In this document: positions 5,973-11,760 of the stretch, one piece after another
Layout of the letters: the number at the start of each line of letters is the position of its first letter
How positions within the stretch are numbered: the first letter of the stretch is position 1
Assembly (NCBI RefSeq): GCF_035268865.1
Contig: NZ_DATFKB010000106.1
Span: 1 to 13,900 of the forward strand
DNA: 13,900 bases
Direction of reading: 5' to 3'
From: Salinivirga sp035268865
GTDB taxonomy: Bacteria > Bacteroidota > Bacteroidia > Bacteroidales > Salinivirgaceae
Notes under the pieces: model-generated
What the model was told of the DNA's origin: nothing
Seen by the model: only the letters and a program-made list of their open reading frames with translations
Database searches by the model: none
Made by a program: the position numbers and the translations under genes

Positions 5973-8591
5973 ATGAAAAAACAACTTATAACATTGTTAG
6001 TGGTTTTAGTGACTACTATTGTTGCATTTCCCCAACCCACCACATTCAATTATCAGGCAGTGGTGCGAGATATCGATGGCAACCTTATCGCGAACCAGGA
6101 TATTCAGTTCCGTGTTGAAATTTTAGATAATGAGCAAAACATTCAATACGCAGAAATCCACAGTATCCAAACCAATGAATTTGGACAGGTAAATGTTGAA
6201 GTAGGCGGTGGCACACCGCAAGAAGGAGACTTCTCTGTAATTCCCTGGGGCACCGTTAAGCTATATCTGCGAACAGCCATATCTTTAGATCAGGGCGCCA
6301 GTTACATCGAAATGGGACAAGCTCCCTTACTCGCTGTACCCTATGCATTATACTCCGCATCTGGAGAACCTGGAACAGGTATTGAATCAGTCTCCGATAA
6401 TGGCGACGGCACACTCACTTTTCATTTTACCGATGGTTCAACTTACATTACACCAAATCTTGCCGGCCCTACCCTCGAGGACCAGCCTGGCAACCTCATC
6501 TACCATGACTCTGCAGGGTGGGTGGGCACCGATGCCATAAAAATTGCAGGCAGCAATGTGGCCATTGGTACAAACCCGGCCATCTCCCGGCTACTCGTAC
6601 ATGGCGATGTTAACGCTAATATCGACGATCCCATTTTTGAAGTAAAAAACAAAGACGGCAATGTAGTATTTGCCGTTTACCAAAATGGTGTAGAAGTAAA
6701 CGTAGATGAATCTACGCAAAACAAAGCCCTTAAAGGAGGATTCGCTGTAGGTGGACTTACCGGAGGTAAAGACAGCATTGTACAGTACTTTAGAGTAACG
6801 CCCGACAGTGTGCGTGTATATCTGAAAGATGACACCACCAAAGCTCAAAAAGGCGGTTTTGCCGTTGGTGGGCTCACATCAGGAAAAGGCGCTTTGGAAT
6901 ACCTTAGAGTAACACGCGACAGCACCCGCGTTTATGTCGACAACGCAACAAAAGCTCAAAAAGGAGGCTTCGCTGTAGGTGGACTTACCTCAGGTAAAAG
7001 CACTGATTATTACATGAACATTACAGAAGACAACTATTTCATAGGTCATCAAAGTGGTGGTCAATTGAATACCGGTACGTATAATTCCACATTAGGGTAC
7101 CAATCAGGCTATTCTGTTTACAATGGAAACAGTAATTCATTTATTGGTTACCAGAGCGGTTATTCCACAACCAATGGTGAAGGCAATTTATTCCTTGGTT
7201 ATCAATCAGGTTTTAATAATGTAGAGGGATACTACAACTCATTTTTAGGATATCAGTCCGGATATAGCAACACAGTTGGCAGTGCCAATAGTTTCCTGGC
7301 CAGTTACAGTGGATATAGCAATACAACCGGAAACCTAAACACTTTTGTAGGATACGAATCAGGTTTTTCCAATACCCTGGGTACAGCCAACACTTTTATC
7401 GGAAGTTACGTAGGACAAAATAACACAGAAGGCAATTACAATGTTTACATAGGTGAACGAGCAGGTTATATGGGTACAAATCCCGACCTGAATGTTTTTA
7501 TTGGTTACAGAAGTGGATATGAAGTCAGCTCAGGATCAGCCAATGTAGCTATCGGATACCGAAGTGGGTATAGTTTAAATAATGGGAACGATAATGTATT
7601 TCTGGGAACTAATTCCGGATACAATATTGAAGACGGATATAGAAACATTTGCCTGGGTTCAAACTCAGGATATGCCCTTTCTAACGGCGATAATAACGTC
7701 TTCATTGGCGACAGTACTGGCTATTCAGGTGGTTCTGTAGATGAAAGTGTTTTTATGGGTTCAGCAGCAGGTAAAAATGCCCTAAACAGCACCGAAAATG
7801 TTTTCATTGGATACCAGTGTGGATATCATACCACAAACAGCAACTTCAATGTTTATATTGGAAACAGAGCTGGAAGAGATAACAATGGTGGAAACAATGT
7901 ATTTATTGGAAGAGGCACTGGCAGGTATGTAACAGCAGGAACAAACAATGTTTATATGGGTATTGGTGCCGGTGGCGACAATGCCGACGGAGACAATAAC
8001 ACCTACATTGGAACCCTGGCCGGAGGTAATGGAGTATCTGGAAGTAAAAACGTATATATTGGCAATTTTACCGGAGGTGGTGCCGTAGGCGACAGTAATG
8101 TGTTTATTGGCAATTTTGCAGGCTATTCAGAAAGTGGGTCGCAAAAACTATATATTGATAATACAAGTACATCGAGCCCGCTCATAAAAGGAGATTTTAA
8201 CAGCAACTGCCTTCAGGTGAATGGGAATTTCTATTATACAGGTTCATTTGGCGCTTGTTCAGATGCCAGATACAAAAAAAATATCCAACCCATTTCCAAT
8301 GCTTTAAGCTACATCATGAAGCTACAGGGAATTAACTATTATTGGAGGCAAAATGAATTTCCAGATGTACCATTTAGCAACCGTAAACAAATAGGTTTAA
8401 TTGCTCAGGATGTAGAAAAACTCATACCTGAACTGGTTTCGGAAAACAACGACGGGTATAAAACCATTGATTATGCAAAGCTTACACCTCTATTAATAGA
8501 GTCGATAAAGAGCCAGCAAGAATCAATTGAAAAACAAAAACTTCTGATTAATGAACTCGTAAAAAGAATAGAAAAGCTTGAAAATAATTAA
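5973..8591 (+). CDS. Fibre 3: FIGYxSG-ladder fibre with peptidase S74 self-cleaving chaperone tail
   Basis: An 872-residue protein. Signal peptide 1-21 (MKKQLITLLVVLVTTIVAFPQ), then the TFNYQAVVRDIDGN to LLAVPYALYSA N-domain, a minimal Gly linker (GEPGTG), the NGDGTLTFHFTDGS and PIFEVKNKDGNVVFAVYQ modules, three KGGFAVGGLT units (about 254-346), and about 22 FIGYxSG ladder units (about 354-725), closing with KLYIDNTSTSSPLIKGDF. The tail is a clear peptidase S74 intramolecular chaperone: SDARYKKNI with Ser763 and Lys768 five residues apart, as in the catalytic pair of phage endosialidases, then IGLIAQDVEKLIPELV, TIDYAKLTPLLIESI and a terminal coiled coil. Known S74 domains direct trimer formation and then cleave themselves off just before the Ser. 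No T9SS domain is present. The gene starts 39 bases after small protein A. Probably a homotrimeric surface fibre; target unknown. Confidence 0.9.
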   Translation: MKKQLITLLVVLVTTIVAFPQPTTFNYQAVVRDIDGNLIANQDIQFRVEILDNEQNIQYAEIHSIQTNEFGQVNVEVGGGTPQEGDFSVIPWGTVKLYLRTAISLDQGASYIEMGQAPLLAVPYALYSASGEPGTGIESVSDNGDGTLTFHFTDGSTYITPNLAGPTLEDQPGNLIYHDSAGWVGTDAIKIAGSNVAIGTNPAISRLLVHGDVNANIDDPIFEVKNKDGNVVFAVYQNGVEVNVDESTQNKALKGGFAVGGLTGGKDSIVQYFRVTPDSVRVYLKDDTTKAQKGGFAVGGLTSGKGALEYLRVTRDSTRVYVDNATKAQKGGFAVGGLTSGKSTDYYMNITEDNYFIGHQSGGQLNTGTYNSTLGYQSGYSVYNGNSNSFIGYQSGYSTTNGEGNLFLGYQSGFNNVEGYYNSFLGYQSGYSNTVGSANSFLASYSGYSNTTGNLNTFVGYESGFSNTLGTANTFIGSYVGQNNTEGNYNVYIGERAGYMGTNPDLNVFIGYRSGYEVSSGSANVAIGYRSGYSLNNGNDNVFLGTNSGYNIEDGYRNICLGSNSGYALSNGDNNVFIGDSTGYSGGSVDESVFMGSAAGKNALNSTENVFIGYQCGYHTTNSNFNVYIGNRAGRDNNGGNNVFIGRGTGRYVTAGTNNVYMGIGAGGDNADGDNNTYIGTLAGGNGVSGSKNVYIGNFTGGGAVGDSNVFIGNFAGYSESGSQKLYIDNTSTSSPLIKGDFNSNCLQVNGNFYYTGSFGACSDARYKKNIQPISNALSYIMKLQGINYYWRQNEFPDVPFSNRKQIGLIAQDVEKLIPELVSENNDGYKTIDYAKLTPLLIESIKSQQESIEKQKLLINELVKRIEKLENN
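6423..6562 (+). repeat. Near-identical DNA block, copy in fibre 3
   Basis: Second copy of the 140-base block at 2821-2960, differing at one base (6513). Identity breaks sharply at both ends: flanking positions 6422 and 6563 differ from the fibre 2 copy and third-position differences become frequent. Confidence 0.9.
6732..7010 (+). repeat. KGGFAVGGLT repeats in fibre 3 (3 units)
   Basis: The shortest set in the window: a VQYFRVTPDSVRVYL unit, an EYLRVTRDSTRVYVD unit, and a terminal KGGFAVGGLTSGK that leads straight into the ladder repeats through DYYMNITEDNYFIG. The two GNEYL-type units found in fibres 1 and 2 are missing. Confidence 0.86.
7032..8160 (+). repeat. FIGYxSG ladder repeats in fibre 3 (about 22 units)
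   Basis: About 22 tandem units of N-x-F/Y-I/L-G-Y-x-S-G-Y plus a short polar turn (NTTGN, NTVGS, NNGND). Examples are SFIGYQSGYS, NVFIGYRSGYE and NVYIGNRAGRD. Later units drift from GYQSG to GNRAG, GIGAG and GNFTG, much as the fibre 1 ladder does toward its end. The repeat closes with SQKLYIDNTSTSSPLI. Confidence 0.87.
8259..8591 (+). other. Peptidase S74 intramolecular chaperone domain of fibre 3
   Basis: Residues 763-872 of fibre 3. SDARYKKNI holds the catalytic Ser and, five residues on, the Lys expected of S74 domains; GLIAQDVEKLIPELV and the TIDYAKLTPLLI motif are also typical. A coiled coil ends the protein. Cleavage just before Ser763 would release a piece of about 110 residues. Confidence 0.85.
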
Positions 8592-8684
8592 TAATCCACC
8601 CGGCTCACAGTTTTGTTTTTCAGCAAATAAAGGACTAAATTGCAGGAAAAACAGGTGGCGGGAAACCCTAATAAACAACAAACT

Positions 8685-9188
8685 ATGAAAACATTATTTT
8701 TAACAATAATCGCCGTTGCTGTAATGGAGTTTGCAGCAGCACAAACAATATCTAAAGATGTTGTTGCAACTGCCGGTGACACTTATACCAATACCAGTGA
8801 AAACATTGTGTTAAGCTGGACAATTGGACAAACTGTAACCGGTACCTTTTATTCTGGCGATGGCACTTTCTCCATAAGCCAGGGATTTCATACAGGCATG
8901 CCCCTGAGCGGCATTGGCATTGAGGAGTACTACTCCAATAGCCCTGTGCAAAACATTTATCCGAACCCAACGCATGGAAATGCATATCTTGAAATGACAA
9001 ACAGCCAGGAAGGCCCCATAATTTTCAAAATCTATAATGCACAGGGAAAGCTGGTAAGTACACAGCAAGAAATCATTGAAAATGAAAAAATAGAAATCCA
9101 GTTGCAATCATTAAAACCCGGAATATACTTTATTTCTTCACTTTTTGAAGATGGAAATAAAAAAAGTCAGAAAATTATAAAACAGTAA
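8685..9188 (+). CDS. Small T9SS-sorted surface protein B (167 aa)
   Basis: Paralogue of the protein at 5430-5933, with the same length and domain order. Residues 1-20 are a signal peptide (MKTLFLTIIAVAVMEFAAAQ), followed by DVVATAGDTYTNTSENIVLS, TIGQTVTGTF and ISQGFHTGMPLSGIGIEEYY, then the T9SS sorting domain with IYPNPTHGNAYLEM, KIYNAQGKLV, PGIYFISSLF and a basic end (KSQKIIKQ). I chose the ATG at 8685 because it places the signal peptide at the N-terminus; an in-frame TTG at 8640 would add 15 polar residues before it. Fibre 4 begins 4 bases after the stop, so the two are probably coupled. A small extracellular protein attached by T9SS; function not known. Confidence 0.87.
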   Translation: MKTLFLTIIAVAVMEFAAAQTISKDVVATAGDTYTNTSENIVLSWTIGQTVTGTFYSGDGTFSISQGFHTGMPLSGIGIEEYYSNSPVQNIYPNPTHGNAYLEMTNSQEGPIIFKIYNAQGKLVSTQQEIIENEKIEIQLQSLKPGIYFISSLFEDGNKKSQKIIKQ

Positions 9189-9192
9189 AAAC

Positions 9193-11700
9193 ATGAAAAA
9201 ACAGCTTATCTTTTTATCCATGCTGATGCTTGGGGTTATAAATTTATGTGCCCAACCAGACACCTTTAATTACCAGGCGGTTGTCAGAGATACCGATGGC
9301 AACCTTTTAACAACCGAAACCATACAGCTTCGATTGTCTATTCAAGATGATGGATCGAGCAACCATTATACTGAATTGCATGAAACAACCACAAATGAAT
9401 TCGGACAAATTGCAATAGAAGTTGGTGGCGGAACATTAATTTCAGGCGACTTTAGCACCATTCCATGGGGAGATACCCGATTATGGCTAACCTCCGAAGT
9501 TTCACTCGATAGCGGAACGAGCTTCTCTCAATTGGGACAAGCTCCGTTATTAGCTGTGCCTTATGCGCTTTATGCAGCGTCAGGCGAACCAGGTCCGGAA
9601 GGTAATGGTATTCAAAATGTAATAGATAACGGAGATGGTACACTGACCTTTGAATTTACAGATGGCACCAGCTATACAACTCCGAACCTTGCCGGGCCTA
9701 CACTGGATGCACAGCCAGGTAATTTAATCTACCACGATTCCACGGGTTGGGTAGGTACCGATGCCATTAAAATTGCCGGACAAAACGTTGGAATTGGAAC
9801 AAACCCTGCAATTTCGCGATTGCTGGTACATGGCGATACAGCAGCAAGTGCCGACGATCCTATTTTTGAAGTAAAAAATAAAGATGGCAATGTAGTTTTT
9901 GCAGTGTACCAAAACGGTGTGGAAGTAAACGTGGATGAATCGACTAAGGAAAAAGGGCTGAAGGGCGGTTTTGCTGTGGGTGGCCTCACCGGAGGAAAAG
10001 ACAGTGTGGTGCAGTACTTCAGGGTAACACCCGACAGTGTGCGTGTATACCTTCGAGAAGATACTACCAGGGCTCAAAAAGGTGGATTTGCTGTGGGTGG
10101 CCTCACAGGAGGAAAAGGGGTTGCTGAATATTTGAGAGTAACACCAGATAGCACCAGAGTCTATGTCAACAACTCTGCCAAAGGCCAAAAGGGTGGCTTT
10201 GCAGTAGGTGGGCTTACAGGTGGCAAAAACACAGGCATTCGCGATGAATACATCCGAATATCACCTGACAGTGTGCGTATTTATATTGATGAATCGAGTG
10301 GCAAGGCGCAAAAAGGAGGTTTTGCAGTTGGAGGACTGACAGGTGGAAAGCAACAACTCCCTCAATTTTTTAATGTGGAATTCGATACCACACAAACAAT
10401 AAACCCCAGTGAACCCAGAATTTTGTGGTATCCCGGCAAGAATGCATTTATGGCCGGACAGGTACTCATTGAAGATGTCGATAGCGTTGGAAAAAACTCC
10501 CTTTCGAATGGCTTTGAGAACAAAGCCATTGGAAATGGTTCTATTGCAATGGGGTACCGATCAATAAGCCGCGGAATATTATCTTCTTCCATCGGCTATA
10601 ATTCAGTGGCCAATGATACGCTTTCTTTTGCATTTGGAAATCATTCATTTGCAAATGCCCCCAGCTCCTACGCCTTTGGCTCCTATTCCAGAGCATTGGG
10701 ATATGGTAGTTTTGCCCTGGGATTTTACGAAGAGGGCCTTGCTGCGTTCATTGAAAAACCAACAACAGCATCAGGGCCATTCTCATTTGCCATAGGATTT
10801 GGTTCCACAGCTGCCGATACTGCTGCCGTTGCAATGGGTGTTAAAGCAGAAGCTCTGCAGCCATTCTCAACAGCAATTGGTTTTGTATCGCAAGCGCAGG
10901 GCAGACAAAGTCAGGCCATTGGAGCTTTTTCTAAAACTACTGGGGACAATGCCACTTCCATAGGAAATTATGCTGAAGCCCAGGCAGTAAATGCTTTTGC
11001 ATTTGGAAACAATGCCATTGCAGGTAACGACTTTGCTATGGCGGTCGGAAATACCGTTACATCGGCAGGTGAATTCAGCTATAGTTTTGGAAATAATATT
11101 ACAAACTCCGGGAAAGAATCTTTTGGGCTTGGTAACAACATAATAATCACTGAGCTTGCTATGAATTCATTCGCTATTGGAAATAACATTGGTGTCAATT
11201 CACCCGGGTCATTTGTATTTGGTGACGGAACAGCATTGAGCCAAAACATGGCCAAACCAGAAAATAGTTTTACCGTGAGGTCTTCCGGTGGAGTTTATTT
11301 TTACACATCAAGCAACCTTGAATCAGGTGTAGAAATTACGAATGGCGGAAGCTCGTGGAATAACATATTTAAAAACAATCGTTTAAAACATGGTAAAGCT
11401 AAAGGAAGTGAGATTTACAAAAAACTGCAGCAGCTTGCGGTTGAGGAATGGAGTTATAAACAACAAGATGGCTCAATTAAACACATTGGCATTGACCCTG
11501 CCCTGTTTTATGAAACATTTGGTTTTGGCGCAGGTAAAACAAAAATGACCTGGATTGATCCGGTTGGAATTAACACAATTGCCATACAGGAACAACATAA
11601 GATTATAACAGAGCAACAAATTACAATTGAAAACCAGGCAAAAAAGATTAAGCAGCTTGAGCAGGAAATCGAGCAAATAAAAGAGCTAATTCAGAAATAG
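9193..11700 (+). CDS. Fibre 4: YadA-head-repeat fibre with divergent S74-like tail
   Basis: An 835-residue protein. Signal peptide 1-21 (MKKQLIFLSMLMLGVINLCAQ), N-domain from TFNYQAVVRDTDGN to LLAVPYALYAA, a short Gly-X-Y stretch (GEP GPE GNG), NGDGTLTFEFTDGT and PIFEVKNKDGNVVFAVYQ modules, four KGGFAVGGLT units (about 257-386), an EPRILWYPGKNAFMAGQV linker shared with fibre 2, and 17 YadA-type head units (about 436-684). The tail has FKNNRLKHGKAKGSEIYKKL, KHIGIDPALFYETFGFG and a GINTIAIQEQ helix leading into a C-terminal coiled coil of Gln, Lys, Glu and Ile. This resembles the HIGPMAQDF...ALAAIQ class of S74-related chaperone tails, but Asn replaces the catalytic Ser region, so self-cleavage is doubtful. 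No T9SS domain. It closes the plus-strand array. Confidence 0.87.
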   Translation: MKKQLIFLSMLMLGVINLCAQPDTFNYQAVVRDTDGNLLTTETIQLRLSIQDDGSSNHYTELHETTTNEFGQIAIEVGGGTLISGDFSTIPWGDTRLWLTSEVSLDSGTSFSQLGQAPLLAVPYALYAASGEPGPEGNGIQNVIDNGDGTLTFEFTDGTSYTTPNLAGPTLDAQPGNLIYHDSTGWVGTDAIKIAGQNVGIGTNPAISRLLVHGDTAASADDPIFEVKNKDGNVVFAVYQNGVEVNVDESTKEKGLKGGFAVGGLTGGKDSVVQYFRVTPDSVRVYLREDTTRAQKGGFAVGGLTGGKGVAEYLRVTPDSTRVYVNNSAKGQKGGFAVGGLTGGKNTGIRDEYIRISPDSVRIYIDESSGKAQKGGFAVGGLTGGKQQLPQFFNVEFDTTQTINPSEPRILWYPGKNAFMAGQVLIEDVDSVGKNSLSNGFENKAIGNGSIAMGYRSISRGILSSSIGYNSVANDTLSFAFGNHSFANAPSSYAFGSYSRALGYGSFALGFYEEGLAAFIEKPTTASGPFSFAIGFGSTAADTAAVAMGVKAEALQPFSTAIGFVSQAQGRQSQAIGAFSKTTGDNATSIGNYAEAQAVNAFAFGNNAIAGNDFAMAVGNTVTSAGEFSYSFGNNITNSGKESFGLGNNIIITELAMNSFAIGNNIGVNSPGSFVFGDGTALSQNMAKPENSFTVRSSGGVYFYTSSNLESGVEITNGGSSWNNIFKNNRLKHGKAKGSEIYKKLQQLAVEEWSYKQQDGSIKHIGIDPALFYETFGFGAGKTKMTWIDPVGINTIAIQEQHKIITEQQITIENQAKKIKQLEQEIEQIKELIQK
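9961..10350 (+). repeat. KGGFAVGGLT repeats in fibre 4 (4 units)
   Basis: Four units, all with GG after the LT (KGGFAVGGLTGGK): a VQYFRVTPDSVRVYL unit, an EYLRVTPDSTRVYVN unit, a DEYIRISPDSVRIYID unit and a terminal unit reading into FFNVEFDT. The third unit looks intermediate between the two GNEYL types of fibre 2. Confidence 0.87.
10498..11244 (+). repeat. YadA-like head repeats in fibre 4 (17 units)
   Basis: Seventeen units of about 14 residues with the S-x-A-x-G core, such as SIAMGYRSISRGIL and STAIGFVSQAQGRQ. Unit 6 is 25 residues, as in fibre 2. The last six units are degenerate and richer in Asn (GNN), with some of 13-16 residues, so the roll here is less regular than in fibre 2. Confidence 0.88.
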
Positions 11701-11723
11701 TAATTTAGTTGTAATTGCAGAAT

Positions 11724-11760
11724 TGTTAGAGGTGAAACTTTCTGAGTTTCATCTCTAATA
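11724..11760. terminator. Probable bidirectional terminator hairpin at convergent gene ends
   Basis: An inverted repeat with arms 11727-11739 and 11745-11757 pairs over 13 positions (12 Watson-Crick, one G-U) around a 5-base loop; outer pairs extend it to 11724 and 11760. It lies 24 bases after the fibre 4 stop and covers the kinase stop codon and its last codons, so it could end transcripts from both sides. No clear U-tract follows on either strand, so it may act as an RNA 3'-end stabiliser rather than a classical intrinsic terminator. Confidence 0.6.

Noticed and set aside
8613..8643. Possible Bacteroidota promoter (TTG, 20-base spacer, TAAATTGC)
   Set aside because: The -7 element deviates from TAnnTTTG at two positions and such matches are common in AT-rich DNA; too weak to list as a feature.
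8640..8684. N-terminal extension of small protein B from a TTG
   Set aside because: It would put 15 polar residues before a clear signal peptide; the ATG at 8685 gives the same 167-residue length as its paralogue.
9193..9255. Lipoprotein signal in fibre 4 (Cys in NLCAQ)
   Set aside because: The residues before the Cys do not fit a lipobox, and the aligned fibres use AQ or PQ cleavage-like ends without Cys.
3..11700. Prophage tail-fibre region
   Set aside because: The complete large proteins have Sec signal peptides and T9SS-sorted neighbours, with no phage structural, integrase or lysis genes in view; phage-like tails are better explained as shared chaperone domains.
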